In this document: in pieces, positions 8,885-18,052 of the stretch | How the letters are laid out: every line of letters starts with the position of its first letter | Position numbering within the stretch: position 1 is the first letter of the stretch | Source of the DNA: Kineococcus sp. NBC_00420 | GTDB lineage: Bacteria > Actinomycetota > Actinomycetes > Actinomycetales > Kineococcaceae | Length of the DNA: 64,000 bases | Reading direction: 5' to 3' | NCBI RefSeq assembly: GCF_036021035.1 | Contig: NZ_CP107930.1 | Span: forward strand, 868,001 to 932,000 | Translations under genes and position numbers: made by a program | Notes under the pieces: model-generated | What the model saw: the letters and a program-made list of their open reading frames with translations, nothing else | Told to the model about the DNA's origin: nothing | Database searches by the model: none

Positions 8885-9021
8885 CCATCCCCACCCCGCC
8901 GCTGCCCACGCCGACCCCGCCGATCCCGGTCCCGCAGCCGGGCACGCCGGGGGAACCGATCCCGGACCCGGCACCGATGCCGCTGCCCGAACCGGAACCC
9001 TCGGCCCCGCCGGCGAAGTAG
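8881..9021 (+). CDS. 46-residue proline-rich microprotein, coupled to the MT0933-like gene
   Basis: Starts with an ATG in a 4-bp ATGA overlap with the preceding stop and ends with TAG, 1 nt before the convergent miaB stop. The translation begins MTIPTPPLPTPTPPIP; close to half of the residues are proline, in PxP runs, and it ends SAPPAK. No membrane segment, cysteine or known domain is present. Tight coupling and a frame that fits the whole gap favour a real gene, but base composition alone makes Pro-rich open frames common here. Function unknown. Confidence 0.5.
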   Translation: MTIPTPPLPTPTPPIPVPQPGTPGEPIPDPAPMPLPEPEPSAPPAK

Positions 9022-9022
9022 C

Positions 9023-10525
9023 TCAGCGCACCCGCAGGCTGGGAAGTCCCAGGCTGACCGGCCGCGGACCCGTCTCCTCGGGTTCCGGCCGGGCCTGGCG
9101 GGACTCCCACGCGTCCCCCGCCCGGGTGCGGCGGACGGCGAAACCACGCAGCTCGTCGGCCTCGAGGTAGTGCGGGGCACCGCGGGTGACGGTGACCGTC
9201 GCGACGTCGCCCGGTCGTGGCGCCTGCGTTCCCTCCGGCAGCGCGAAGTGCACGAGGCGGTTGTCCGGAGCGCGACCCGAGAGCCGTTGCGTCGCAGCGT
9301 CCTTGCGACCCTCACCCTCGGCGACGAGGACCTCGAGGGTGCGTCCCGCCTGGGCCTGGTTGTCCTCGTAGGTGATCCGGTCCTGCAGGGCGGTGAGGCG
9401 TTCGTAGCGTTCCTGCACGACCTTCTTGGGGATCTGGTCACCCATCGTCGCGGCCGGGGTCCCCGGTCGCGGCGAGTACTGGAAGGTGAAGGCGCTGGAG
9501 AACCGGGCCTGCTCGACGACGTGCAGCGTCTGCTCGAAGTCCTCCTCCGTCTCCCCCGGGAACCCGACGATGATGTCGGTGGTGATCGCGGCGTCGGGGA
9601 TCTTGGCCCGGACCCCGTCGATGATCCCGAGGAAGCGGGACTGGCGGTAGGACCGGCGCATCGCCTTGAGCACGCGGTCGGAACCGGACTGCAGCGGCAT
9701 GTGCAGGCTCGGCATGACGTTCGGCGTCTCCGCCATCGCGTCGATCACGTCGTCGGTGAAGCTCGAAGGGTGCGGGCTGGTGAACCGGACCCGCTCCAGG
9801 CCCTCGATCCCACCCGTGGCCCGCAGCAGCTTGCCGAAGGCAAGCTTGTCGCCGAACTCGACGCCGTAGGTGTTCACGTTCTGGCCCAGGAGCGTGACCT
9901 CGAGGACCCCCTCACCGACGAGGGCCTCGATCTCGGCGAGGACGTCGCCGGGGCGGCGGTCCTTCTCCTTGCCGCGCAGGGCCGGGACGATGCAGAACGT
10001 GCAGGTGTTGTTGCAGCCCACCGAGATGCTGACCCAGGCGGCGTAGGGCGACTCGCGCCGGGTGGGCAGCGTGGAGGGGAAGACGTCGAGGGACTCCAGG
10101 ATCTCGACCTGGGCCTCGGCGTTGTGCCGGGCGCGCTCCAGCAGCACCGGCAGCGCGCCGACGTTGTGGGTGCCGAAGACGACGTCGACCCAGGGCGCTT
10201 TGCGGACGATCTCGCCGCGGTCCTTCTGCGCCAGGCAGCCGCCGACGGCGATCTGCATGCCGGGGCGACGTTCCTTCACCGGGGCGAGGTGACCGAGGTT
10301 CCCGTACAGCTTGTTGTCAGCGTTCTCCCGCACCGCGCACGTGTTGAAGACGACGACGTCGGGCTCCACCGGCGCAGCGCCGGCCTCGTCGAAGCGCACG
10401 TACCCGGCGTCTTCCAGCAGCCCCGACAACCGCTCCGAGTCGTGGACGTTCATCTGACAGCCGAACGTGCGCACCTGGTACGTGCGGGCGGGGCTGGGCT
10501 GGGTTTCCGTCGTCGTGCTCATCAC
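9023..10525 (-). CDS. miaB: tRNA-2-methylthio-N6-dimethylallyladenosine synthase
   Basis: A radical-SAM methylthiotransferase that completes ms2i6A37 in tRNA after MiaA. Of 500 residues, the N-terminal UPF0004 domain carries Cys23, Cys63 and Cys97 for the auxiliary cluster, the radical-SAM CNNTCTFC motif has Cys171, Cys175 and Cys178, and a C-terminal TRAM domain binds tRNA. Start is either GTG 10525, which lies 6 nt after a TAGACT -10 (10532-10537) and would be leaderless, or the adjacent ATG 10522, which has GAGG 4 nt upstream; the difference is one residue. The end abuts the proline-rich ORF with 1 nt between. Confidence 0.97.
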   Translation of the reverse strand: MMSTTTETQPSPARTYQVRTFGCQMNVHDSERLSGLLEDAGYVRFDEAGAAPVEPDVVVFNTCAVRENADNKLYGNLGHLAPVKERRPGMQIAVGGCLAQKDRGEIVRKAPWVDVVFGTHNVGALPVLLERARHNAEAQVEILESLDVFPSTLPTRRESPYAAWVSISVGCNNTCTFCIVPALRGKEKDRRPGDVLAEIEALVGEGVLEVTLLGQNVNTYGVEFGDKLAFGKLLRATGGIEGLERVRFTSPHPSSFTDDVIDAMAETPNVMPSLHMPLQSGSDRVLKAMRRSYRQSRFLGIIDGVRAKIPDAAITTDIIVGFPGETEEDFEQTLHVVEQARFSSAFTFQYSPRPGTPAATMGDQIPKKVVQERYERLTALQDRITYEDNQAQAGRTLEVLVAEGEGRKDAATQRLSGRAPDNRLVHFALPEGTQAPRPGDVATVTVTRGAPHYLEADELRGFAVRRTRAGDAWESRQARPEPEETGPRPVSLGLPSLRVR

Positions 10526-10651
10526 GCCTCAGTCTAGGTCTCGGTCCGGGTGGCGCGTGCGCGGCGACCGGGGTCACTTTCGGATCACGATGTCGCCCTC
10601 GCGGTGCGAGATCTGTGGGCAGACTGCGCGCCTCCTGTACGGTCCAGCCGC

Positions 10652-11437
10652 ATGAGTGACCACGTGCAGGCCCCTCAACCGTCACCACGCCCTTCCGGGC
10701 GCCGTCCCCTCGTCGTCCTCGAAGGGGTGCAGAAGCACTTCGGCGCCCTGCACGTGCTGAGGGACATCGACCTGACCGTCGCCGAGGGTGAGGTCGTCGT
10801 CGTGATCGGGCCCTCCGGCTCCGGGAAGTCGACGCTGTGCCGCACGATCAACCGGCTCGAGACCATCGACGCGGGCCGCATCACCATGGACGGCAAGGAC
10901 CTGCCCGCCGAGGGGAAGGACCTCGCCCGGCTGCGCGCGGACGTCGGGATGGTGTTCCAGTCGTTCAACCTCTTCGCCCACAAGACGGTGAAGGAGAACG
11001 TGACCCTGGGACCGGTGAAGGTGCGGGGGAAGTCCGCCGCCGAGGCGGGCAAGCGTGCCGACGAACTCCTCGACCGGGTTGGCCTGGCCAGCCAGGGCCC
11101 GAAGTACCCGGCCCAGCTCTCCGGTGGCCAGCAGCAGCGCGTGGCGATCGCCCGTGCCCTGGCCATGGACCCCAAGGTCATGCTCTTCGACGAACCCACC
11201 TCGGCGCTCGACCCCGAGATGATCAACGAGGTCCTCGACGTCATGACCGGTCTGGCCAAGGACGGCATGACCATGGTCGTCGTCACCCACGAGATGGGTT
11301 TCGCCCGTCGGGCCGCGGACCGCGTCGTGTTCATGGCCGACGGCGCGATCCTCGAGGACACCGATCCCGAGACCTTCTTCACCGCGCCGGAGCACGAACG
11401 CGCCCAGGACTTCCTCTCGAAGATCCTCACCCACTGA
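10652..11437 (+). CDS. gluA: Glutamate ABC transporter, ATP-binding subunit GluA
   Basis: The 261-residue ATPase of a polar amino acid uptake system. Walker A is GPSGSGKST, the Q-loop lies in FQSFNLF, the signature is LSGGQQQR and Walker B plus catalytic Glu are [13 protein letters not shown]. The H-loop is VVTHEMGF. Order and similarity match gluABCD of Corynebacterium and Streptomyces. ATG 10652 has no ribosome binding site; a TACGGT at 10638-10643 ends 8 nt upstream, so leaderless initiation is possible. First gene of a four-gene operon. Confidence 0.93.
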   Translation: MSDHVQAPQPSPRPSGRRPLVVLEGVQKHFGALHVLRDIDLTVAEGEVVVVIGPSGSGKSTLCRTINRLETIDAGRITMDGKDLPAEGKDLARLRADVGMVFQSFNLFAHKTVKENVTLGPVKVRGKSAAEAGKRADELLDRVGLASQGPKYPAQLSGGQQQRVAIARALAMDPKVMLFDEPTSALDPEMINEVLDVMTGLAKDGMTMVVVTHEMGFARRAADRVVFMADGAILEDTDPETFFTAPEHERAQDFLSKILTH

Positions 11438-11466
11438 TGAGCACCACACACCAGGAGGCACCACCC

Positions 11467-12372
11467 ATGAGGAACTTCCGCACCGCAGCCCTCGCCGGCC
11501 TGGCGACCACCCTGCTCGCGCTCACCGCCTGCGGAGGCGGAGGCGAACTCTCCGAGGAGGGGGCCGCCGACCAGCCCACGGCCGAGGCCAGCGCCAGCTT
11601 CGAGGCCGGCACCAAGATGGCCACGATCTCCGAGGCGAAGAAGATCAAGATCGGGACGAAGTTCGACCAGCCCGGTTTCGGTGAGGCCAACCTGCAGAAC
11701 GTCCCCGAGGGTTTCGACGTCGACGTGGCCGAGTACATCGCCGCGAAGCTCGGTGTCGCGCCGGACGCCATCACCTGGGTCCCCTCCCCCAGCGCCCAGC
11801 GCGAGGACCTGATCGCCAACGGCGAGGTCGACCTCGTCGTCGCGACCTACACGATCAACGACAAGCGCAAGGAACGCATCACCTTCGCGGGGCCGTACTA
11901 CGTCGCAGGCCAGCAGATCATGGTGGCCAAGGACAACTCCACCATCACCGGTCCGGAGTCGCTCAAGGCCAACCCCGACCAGAAGATCTGCTCGGTCACC
12001 GGTTCGACGCCGGCCGAGAACATCCGCCAGTACCTGGCCGACCCGAGCCAGCTCGTCGAGTTCGCCGGTTACAGCGACTGCGCCGACCAGCTGAAGAACG
12101 GCCAGGTCGCGGCGGTCACGACGGACAACGTCATCCTCACCGGCCTGGTGGCCAAGTCCGACGACGCGTTCAAGCTCGTCGGGGAGCAGTTCACCGAGGA
12201 GCCCTACGGCATCGGCATCACCAAGGGCGACACCGCGTTCTGCGAGTTCATCAACGAGACGCTGAGCGAGATGTCCGAGTCCGGTGACTACGAGAAGGCC
12301 TGGAACGCGACGGCCGGGAAGTACGAGGGCACCGAGGTGCCGACCCTGCCCACCGCCGACGCCTGCGTCTGA
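11467..12372 (+). CDS. gluB: Glutamate ABC transporter, substrate-binding lipoprotein GluB
   Basis: A 301-residue solute-binding protein of the SBP_bac_3 family. The N-terminus is a lipoprotein signal with lipobox LTAC (Cys22), so the mature protein is tethered to the outer face of the membrane. The binding domain follows a short acidic linker and includes GFDVDVAEYIAAKLG and the two-lobe fold. Start ATG 11467 has AGGAGG at 11453-11458, 8 nt upstream. It sits 29 bp after gluA and supplies ligand to GluC and GluD. Confidence 0.93.
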   Translation: MRNFRTAALAGLATTLLALTACGGGGELSEEGAADQPTAEASASFEAGTKMATISEAKKIKIGTKFDQPGFGEANLQNVPEGFDVDVAEYIAAKLGVAPDAITWVPSPSAQREDLIANGEVDLVVATYTINDKRKERITFAGPYYVAGQQIMVAKDNSTITGPESLKANPDQKICSVTGSTPAENIRQYLADPSQLVEFAGYSDCADQLKNGQVAAVTTDNVILTGLVAKSDDAFKLVGEQFTEEPYGIGITKGDTAFCEFINETLSEMSESGDYEKAWNATAGKYEGTEVPTLPTADACV

Positions 12373-12400
12373 TCCTCGACACTCCCGGAGGGCGGTCCCC

Positions 12401-13051
12401 GTGGACCCCGTGATCGACAACCTCGATCTGTACGCCGCAGGGTTCCTCAGGTCCCTGGGCCTGGCCGCGTGGGCCGCGCTCGGCGCCCTCGTCCTGGGCA
12501 CCGTGCTGGCCGTGTTCCGGGTGAGCCCGGTCCCCGTCCTGCGTGGCGTCGGCGCCACCTACGTGACGCTGCTGCGGAACACCCCGCTGGTCATCGTGCT
12601 GTTCTTCTTCGTGTTCGGTGTCCCCGCGCTGGGCATCAACGCCTCGAACTACACGCTCGCGGTGTGCGGTCTCATCGTCTACACCGCGTCGTTCGTCTGC
12701 GAGGCCGTCCGGTCGGGGATCTCCACCGTGCCCACCGGTCAGGCCGAGGCGGCGAGGGCCATCGGCCTGCCGTTCGGCCTGAGCCTCACCCAGATCATCC
12801 TTCCGCAGGCGATGCGGGCGGTGGTCCCGCCCGTCGGCAACGTCCTCATCGCGATGATCAAGAACTCCGCCGTCGCGGGGGCCATGGGTGTCGGCGGCGA
12901 CCTGTTCAGCGTCTACGCGCGACTCGCCAGCGCGCAGGGTCTGCCGCGGCTGCCGGTCATCACCGGGATGGCCATCGGCTACCTGATCCTGACCCTGGCG
13001 GCAGCGCTGCTGCTGGCCATCGCCGAGCGACGGATGGCGGTGGCCCGGTGA
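12401..13051 (+). CDS. gluC: Glutamate ABC transporter, permease GluC
   Basis: A 216-residue HisM-type inner-membrane permease with about five transmembrane helices and the EAA loop near EAARAIGLPFGLSLTQIILP that docks on GluA. GTG 12401 has GGAGGG at 12386-12391. Its stop overlaps the next start by 4 bp (GTGA), so it is coupled to gluD. Confidence 0.92.
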   Translation: MDPVIDNLDLYAAGFLRSLGLAAWAALGALVLGTVLAVFRVSPVPVLRGVGATYVTLLRNTPLVIVLFFFVFGVPALGINASNYTLAVCGLIVYTASFVCEAVRSGISTVPTGQAEAARAIGLPFGLSLTQIILPQAMRAVVPPVGNVLIAMIKNSAVAGAMGVGGDLFSVYARLASAQGLPRLPVITGMAIGYLILTLAAALLLAIAERRMAVAR

Positions 13052-13938
13052 GCGCCCCGACCGCAGTCCTCTTCGACACCCCCGGCCCGGTCGCCCGGCG
13101 CCGGACGCGGATCGGCAGCATCGTGGCGGCGGTCCTGCTCGTCGCCACGATCGCGCTGGTCCTGGTCCGGATGCAGCAGCAGGGGCAGCTGACCCCGGGC
13201 AAGTGGGGGCCGCTGATCGACCCGAGCAACGGGGACTTCGCCCCCGTCTGGCGCCTGCTGCTCCCGGCCTGGGGAGTCACGCTGCGGGTCGCAGCGGTGG
13301 CGGTCGTCGCCTCGATCGTCCTGGGGCTCGTGATCGGGGCGCTGCGGTTGCTGCTGCCCCGGGGACCCCGCATCCCGCTGATCGCCGTGATCGAACTGCT
13401 GCGCGGGTTGCCCGTCGTGGTGACGATCCTCTACGTCGACATCCTGCTGCGGACCCTGAACGCCCACCCCGGCTCGTTCTGGGTCCTGGTCGTCGGGCTC
13501 ACGCTGTACAACTGCGTGATCATCTCCGAGATCGTCCGGGCCGGGATCCAGTCCCTCCCCCGGGGCCAGGTGGAGGCGGGACTGGCCATCGGCCTGACCC
13601 GCGGCCAGGTCATGACGCAGATCCAGCTGCCGCAGGCCGTCCGGGCCATGCTGCCGGCCCTGATCAGTCAGCTCATCGTCGTGCTCAAGGACACCGCCCT
13701 GGGCAGCGTGGTCCTCGTCTCGCTGAGCGACGTCGGCGAGATCGCGGGACGACTGCGGCAGGTCCTGGACAACTCGATCCAGACCTACTTCGTCGTCGGG
13801 CTGATGTTCGTCGTCGTCAACCTCCTGCTGGACCTGCTCGCACGCAAGGTCCAGGAGCGGATGTCGACCGGACGGCGGGCGACCACGGCGCTCACGGTGG
13901 TACGGACCGGCGAGAACAGCGGTGGTGTCCCCGGCTGA
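13048..13938 (+). CDS. gluD: Glutamate ABC transporter, permease GluD
   Basis: A 296-residue second permease. It has a long N-terminal segment with a first membrane helix (around residues 24-41), a periplasmic loop, then the core permease helices and the EAA loop EAGLAIGLTRGQVMTQIQLP. GluC and GluD form the heterodimeric channel. Start GTG 13048 lies in a 4-bp overlap with gluC. The operon ends 12 bp later at a strong terminator. Confidence 0.92.
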   Translation: MSAPTAVLFDTPGPVARRRTRIGSIVAAVLLVATIALVLVRMQQQGQLTPGKWGPLIDPSNGDFAPVWRLLLPAWGVTLRVAAVAVVASIVLGLVIGALRLLLPRGPRIPLIAVIELLRGLPVVVTILYVDILLRTLNAHPGSFWVLVVGLTLYNCVIISEIVRAGIQSLPRGQVEAGLAIGLTRGQVMTQIQLPQAVRAMLPALISQLIVVLKDTALGSVVLVSLSDVGEIAGRLRQVLDNSIQTYFVVGLMFVVVNLLLDLLARKVQERMSTGRRATTALTVVRTGENSGGVPG

Positions 13939-13950
13939 CCAGTTACCACG

Positions 13951-13992
13951 CGACGAAGGCTCGTCCCCGGGTGGGGGGACGGGCCTTCGTCG
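13951..13992 (+). terminator. Terminator of the gluABCD operon
   Basis: An 18-bp stem (13951-13968 with 13975-13992, one wobble pair) with a 6-nt loop, followed by TTGT. It lies 12 bp after gluD and just before the convergent monooxygenase-like gene, so it may stop transcription from both sides. Confidence 0.9.
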
Positions 13993-14000
13993 TTGTGCAC

Positions 14001-14294
14001 TCAGATGTCGTCGCGCACGGTGTAGAGCGTGAGCTTGCGGTCCGCGACGATCGTCCCGAGCCGTGAAGCGCCTTCGGGGGTCTGCCGGAACGCGCGGTAG
14101 GCGTTGTCGTTCTCGACGGACTCCCAGCGCTCGACGATCGACACGTGGGTCTCGTCGGCGTCGTCGATGAGGACCTCGCAACCGAGGTTGCCCTCGAAGG
14201 CGCGGGTGGCCTCGAGGGTCTCGGTGAGGATGGCGGGAGCGTCGGCGACGTTCTCGGCCTTGATGGTCAGTTCCAGGATGGCGATGGTGGTCAC
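14001..14294 (-). CDS. Antibiotic biosynthesis monooxygenase (ABM) family protein
   Basis: A 97-residue single-domain protein with the dimeric ferredoxin-like ABM fold: a beta strand TTIAILELTIK, helix, then ETHVSIVERWESVENDNAYRA. Relatives include quinol monooxygenases (YgiN) and heme-degrading enzymes; no heme or metal ligand is evident, so the substrate is open. Start GTG 14294 begins the conserved region. It lies 10 bp beyond the recX stop on the same strand and may be cotranscribed with recA-recX. Confidence 0.75.
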   Translation of the reverse strand: MTTIAILELTIKAENVADAPAILTETLEATRAFEGNLGCEVLIDDADETHVSIVERWESVENDNAYRAFRQTPEGASRLGTIVADRKLTLYTVRDDI

Positions 14295-14304
14295 GCGCCG
14301 GAGG

Positions 14305-14826
14305 CTACGCCTCGCCCTGGATCTCCTCGCGCACGACCCGCACCACGACGTCCGAGGGGAAACCCCGACGCGCCAGCATCCCGTACAGACGGCGTTCCCG
14401 GACTGCACGTTCCAGCCCGTGCATCGCGCCCGCCTTGCGCTGCACCAGAGCCCGAGCGGCCTCGACCTGCGACGCGTCGTCCACGGCCTCGAGGGCCTCG
14501 GCCGCGGTCTCCTCGCCGACGCCCTTCATCCGCAGTTCCTGGGCCAGGGCTCGACGGCCCCGTCCACTGCTGCGGTAGTGCACCCAGCCCTCGGCGAAGG
14601 TCTTGTCGTCGACGAGACCGACCTCCTCGAAGCGGTCGAGCACCTCGAGCGCGACCTCAGCCGGGACCTCCTTCGCCGCGAGCTTCTCGGCGAGCTGGGC
14701 CCGGCTGCGCGGTGCCCCCGTCAGGTGCTGCAGGGCGATGGTGCGGGCGACCTCGTGCGGGTCGGCCTCCCGGTCCGGGTTCTCGTCCGGACCGGGGGGG
14801 ACCTGTTCTCGGGACCGACGGCTCAG
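14305..14826 (-). CDS. recX: RecX, modulator of RecA, apparently initiated at a CTG codon
   Basis: RecX caps and disassembles RecA filaments. The conserved region begins around [19 protein letters not shown] and includes the hallmark [14 protein letters not shown] and LRMKGV motifs. The frame is open from 14922, yet contains no ATG, GTG or TTG until GTG 14643, which would remove the first RecX helical repeat. A CTG at 14826-14824 overlaps the recA stop as CTGA, exactly like the ATGA/GTGA couplings elsewhere here, and GAGGAGAAGG (14843-14834) lies 7 nt upstream. Starting at CTG gives 173 residues, a normal RecX length. Product identity is firm; the start is inferred. Confidence 0.85.
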   Translation of the reverse strand: MSRRSREQVPPGPDENPDREADPHEVARTIALQHLTGAPRSRAQLAEKLAAKEVPAEVALEVLDRFEEVGLVDDKTFAEGWVHYRSSGRGRRALAQELRMKGVGEETAAEALEAVDDASQVEAARALVQRKAGAMHGLERAVRERRLYGMLARRGFPSDVVVRVVREEIQGEA

Positions 14827-15875
14827 AAGTCGACCTTCTCCTCGACGGCGGCCGCGACATCGGCGGGCGCGTCCATGCGGGCGCCGATGCCGAGCTTCTC
14901 CTTGATGCGCTTCTCGATCTCGTCACCGAGGTCGGGGTTGTCGCGCAGGAAGGCGCGGGCGTTCTCCTTGCCTTGGCCGAGCTGGTCGCCCTCGTAGGTG
15001 TACCAAGCCCCGGACTTGCGCACGAACCCGTGCTCGACGCCGAGGTCGATGAGGCCACCCTCGCGGGAGATCCCGAGGCCGTAGATGATGTCGAACTCGG
15101 CCTGCTTGAACGGCGGGCTGACCTTGTTCTTGACGACCTTGACGCGGGTGCGGTTGCCGACGGCGTTCGTCCCGTCCTTCAGCGTCTCGATGCGGCGCAC
15201 GTCGAGGCGGATCGAGGCGTAGAACTTCAGCGCCTTGCCGCCCGTGGTCGTCTCGGGCGAGCCGAACATGACGCCGATCTTCTCGCGCAGCTGGTTGATG
15301 AAGATCGCGGTGGTGCCGGAGTGGTTCAGCGCACCGGTGATCTTGCGCAGCGCCTGCGACATCAGGCGGGCCTGCAGGCCGACGTGGCTGTCACCCATCT
15401 CGCCCTCGATCTCGGCCTTCGGCACGAGGGCCGCGACGGAGTCGATGACGATGATGTCGAGGGCGCCGGAGCGGATCAGCATGTCCGCGATCTCCAGCGC
15501 CTGCTCACCGGTGTCCGGCTGGGAGACCAGCAGCGCATCGGTGTCGACGCCCAGCTTGGCCGCGTAGTCCGGGTCGAGGGCGTGCTCGGCGTCGATGAAG
15601 GCGGCGATGCCGCCGGCCTTCTGGGCGCTGGCGACGGCGTGCAGGGCGACGGTCGTCTTGCCCGACGATTCCGGGCCGTAGATCTCGACGACGCGCCCGC
15701 GGGGCAGACCGCCGATGCCGAGCGCCACGTCCAGGGCGATGGAGCCGGTCGGGATGACCTCGATCGGGGGCCGGACGTCGTCGCCCAGCCGCATGACCGA
15801 GCCCTTGCCGAAGTTCTTGTCGATCGCGGCGAGGGCGGCATCGAGGGCCTTCTCGCGGTCCGCAGGAGCGGGCAT
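14823..15875 (-). CDS. recA: Recombinase RecA
   Basis: Forms ATP-dependent filaments on single-stranded DNA, drives strand exchange and triggers LexA cleavage. The 350-residue protein has Walker A GPESSGKT (67-74), the L2 loop region [17 protein letters not shown] and the C-terminal domain ending EEKVDF. No intein is present. Start ATG 15875; AAGG and GGAG lie just upstream. A LexA box sits in the promoter about 135 bp upstream. It is coupled to recX through a 4-bp overlap. Confidence 0.98.
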   Translation of the reverse strand: MPAPADREKALDAALAAIDKNFGKGSVMRLGDDVRPPIEVIPTGSIALDVALGIGGLPRGRVVEIYGPESSGKTTVALHAVASAQKAGGIAAFIDAEHALDPDYAAKLGVDTDALLVSQPDTGEQALEIADMLIRSGALDIIVIDSVAALVPKAEIEGEMGDSHVGLQARLMSQALRKITGALNHSGTTAIFINQLREKIGVMFGSPETTTGGKALKFYASIRLDVRRIETLKDGTNAVGNRTRVKVVKNKVSPPFKQAEFDIIYGLGISREGGLIDLGVEHGFVRKSGAWYTYEGDQLGQGKENARAFLRDNPDLGDEIEKRIKEKLGIGARMDAPADVAAAVEEKVDF

Positions 15876-16001
15876 GTCTCCACCTTGTGGTCTGGGTTCC
15901 AACTGACTCGGGGAACGCTAGGACAGACCTCCGACACGACCCCCGAACGACGAAGAGGACTGTGGACGGAGGAGCCTGACGAGCCCCCTGTGGACACGTC
16001 G

Positions 16002-16030
16002 ATGCTATCCGTACAGGTGTTCGATCCCAA
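16002..16030 (-). promoter_or_regulatory. recA promoter with LexA box in the spacer
   Basis: On the minus strand a -35 TTGGGA (16030-16025) and -10 TAGCAT (16007-16002) are separated by exactly 17 bp. The spacer carries TCGAACACCTGTACGG (16024-16009), a LexA box with a perfect left half and a degenerate right half. Predicted start near 15995 leaves a leader of about 120 nt before recA. Confidence 0.8.
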
Positions 16031-16087
16031 CTCGACGAGACCCCGGCGTGTCGGGGTGCGTCCGCCGAGAGGTCTGGAGGTGCGCGG

Positions 16088-17002
16088 GTGATCGCTGTGT
16101 CAGATGTGCTCCGCAACCACGCCTCCGCCGCCGGCGCCGGGGACTGGCTGCAGGCCCTCCCGGCGCTGCTCGCCCGGCTGGAACGTCAGTGGGGCATCGC
16201 CGTCGGCCGCGCGTTCACCGGGGCCACCGAGGCCTACGTCGCGGAAGCGACCACCGCCGACGGGCGACCGGTCGTGGTCAAGGTCCTCCTCCCCCTGAGG
16301 GAGGGCGAGGCCCGCTACGAGATCGGCGCGCTCCGCCTGGCCGGGGGCCGGGGGATGGTCGCCCTGCTGCGCGACGACCCCGACGCGGGGGCGCTGCTGC
16401 TGCCGCGACTGGGCCCACCACTGCACGCGCTGGGGCTGCCCACCGCGACCCGCCACGACGTCCTCTGCGACACCGTGGTCCGGGTCTGGCGTCCGGCGCC
16501 GGGGTCCGGGCTCCCGACCGGCGCGGAACGCGCACAACAGCTCGCCGCCCGGGTCACCACGGCGTGGGAAGCCCTCGGGCGGCCCTGCTCGGAGCAGGCG
16601 CTCGACCACGCCCTCCGCTGCGCGCGCCGGCGCGAGGCGGCCCACGACGACGAGCGGGCCGTGCTGGTCCACGGCGACGTGCACCAGCTGAATGCGCTCC
16701 AGGACGGCGGACGGTTCACCCTCGTCGACCCCGACGGCCTGCTGGCCGAACCGGAGTACGACCTCGGGACGGTGATGCGGGGCGACCCCGTCGACCTGCT
16801 GCGCGGGGATCCGCACGCACGGGCCCGGCGCCTCGCGGCCCGGACCGGCCTGGACCCCGCGGCCGTCTGGGAGTGGGGGGTGATCGAGCGGATGGCGAGC
16901 GGCCTGCACTGCACCGCGATCGAGCTGCAGCCGCTGGGACGCCAGACCCTGCTGGCCGCCGAGGCCGCCGCCCAGCACGACCGGACGACGGGCGGTCTCT
17001 GA
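16088..17002 (+). CDS. Aminoglycoside/hydroxyurea phosphotransferase family kinase (APH(6)-like)
   Basis: A 304-residue protein of the family that includes streptomycin 6-kinases and hydroxyurea kinase. The ATP-site Lys is in RPVVVKVLLPL, the Brenner motif is VHGDVHQLN with catalytic Asp197, and the metal-binding motif is LVDPDGLL. Family members inactivate antibiotics by phosphorylation, but many chromosomal copies have unknown natural substrates, so resistance is only a possibility. GTG 16088 has GGAGG at 16076-16080. It is divergent from recA and begins a run of three plus-strand genes interrupting the recA-DUF3046 neighbourhood. Confidence 0.85.
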   Translation: MIAVSDVLRNHASAAGAGDWLQALPALLARLERQWGIAVGRAFTGATEAYVAEATTADGRPVVVKVLLPLREGEARYEIGALRLAGGRGMVALLRDDPDAGALLLPRLGPPLHALGLPTATRHDVLCDTVVRVWRPAPGSGLPTGAERAQQLAARVTTAWEALGRPCSEQALDHALRCARRREAAHDDERAVLVHGDVHQLNALQDGGRFTLVDPDGLLAEPEYDLGTVMRGDPVDLLRGDPHARARRLAARTGLDPAAVWEWGVIERMASGLHCTAIELQPLGRQTLLAAEAAAQHDRTTGGL

Positions 17003-17065
17003 ATCGGGTCCGCCGGGTCCCACGCCGGTCCAGCTCGGCGAGACGGCATCACTAGGCTGCCGATC

Positions 17066-18052
17066 GTGACGCAGACGTCTCCCACGATCCTCGACCCGCG
17101 CGGCGCCGACCTCGTCCCCGCGGGCGCCACCCTCGAACGCCTCGGCACGGGCAGCACGTGGGCCGAGGGCCCCGTCTGGCTGCCGGGCGAGAACGCCCTG
17201 ATCTTCAGCGACATCCCCGGTGACCGGATCATGCGCTGGGACGAGAGCCCCGGCACCGAGACCTCGGGAGGGGGCGGCCTCAGCGTCCACCGCGAGGGCG
17301 TCGAGTTCACCAACGGTCGCACCCTCGACCGCGAGGGCCGCGTCATCGCCTGCTCGCACGGTCGCCGGGCGATGGAACGCACCGAGGCCGACGGCACCAC
17401 CACGGTGCTCGTCGACCGCTTCGGGGACAAGCGGTTCAACTCCCCCAACGACGTCGTCGTCGCCTCCGACGGGGCGATCTGGTTCACCGACCCGCCCTAC
17501 GGGATCACCGTGGCCGTCGAGGGCCACGAGGGGTTCCGGGAGTACGGCGACAACTTCGTCTTCCGCTTCGACCCGGCGACCGGGGACCTGCGGGTCGTCG
17601 TCACCGACGTCGAGGAACCCAACGGGCTCGCCTTCTCCCCCGACGAGTCACTGCTCTACGTCGCCGACACCTCCGCGGCCCCCACCCCCGGCAACGGCGA
17701 CCACCGCCTCATCCGGGTCTACGACGTGCTCACCGGGATCACGGGTGGCCGCGGCCCGCAGGCCGTCCCCGGCGGCCCCGTGGTGAAGAACGGCCGCGTG
17801 TTCGTCGAGGTCGACCGCGGTCTGGCCGACGGGTTCCGGGTCGACACCGCGGGGAACGTCTGGACCTCCAACGGGGACGCCGTCACGGTCTTCGCTCCCG
17901 ACGGCACCCGGCTGCTCGAGGTCGTCGTCGGCGAGGTCGTGGCCAACGTCTGCTTCGGCGGGGCCGACGGCACGGACCTCTTCGTCGCCGCTTCGACGAG
18001 CGCCTACCGGCTGCGGACCAGCGTCGTCGGCGCCGGCCTGTGGTGGCTGTGA
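17066..18052 (+). CDS. SMP-30/gluconolactonase family protein
   Basis: A 328-residue six-bladed beta-propeller. Blade motifs include WAEGPVWLPGENALIFSDI, the metal-site region NSPNDVVVASDGAIWFTDPP and EPNGLAFSPDESLLYVADT. Enzymes of this family hydrolyse sugar lactones or organophosphates with a divalent cation; the substrate here is not determinable. No signal peptide, so it is cytoplasmic. GTG 17066 is 7 nt after TAGGCT (17053-17058), suggesting a leaderless message. Its stop overlaps the next gene. Confidence 0.88.
   Translation: MTQTSPTILDPRGADLVPAGATLERLGTGSTWAEGPVWLPGENALIFSDIPGDRIMRWDESPGTETSGGGGLSVHREGVEFTNGRTLDREGRVIACSHGRRAMERTEADGTTTVLVDRFGDKRFNSPNDVVVASDGAIWFTDPPYGITVAVEGHEGFREYGDNFVFRFDPATGDLRVVVTDVEEPNGLAFSPDESLLYVADTSAAPTPGNGDHRLIRVYDVLTGITGGRGPQAVPGGPVVKNGRVFVEVDRGLADGFRVDTAGNVWTSNGDAVTVFAPDGTRLLEVVVGEVVANVCFGGADGTDLFVAASTSAYRLRTSVVGAGLWWL

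Noticed and set aside
8564-9021. A toxin-antitoxin pair
   Set aside because: The coupled partner is a short Pro-rich peptide with no toxin-like fold, hydrophobic helix or nuclease motif, so a toxin role cannot be supported.
10526-10651. Possible tRNA or riboswitch between miaB and gluA
   Set aside because: Only a short CTCGC-GGT-GCGAG hairpin (10598-10610) is visible; no cloverleaf or known aptamer pattern.
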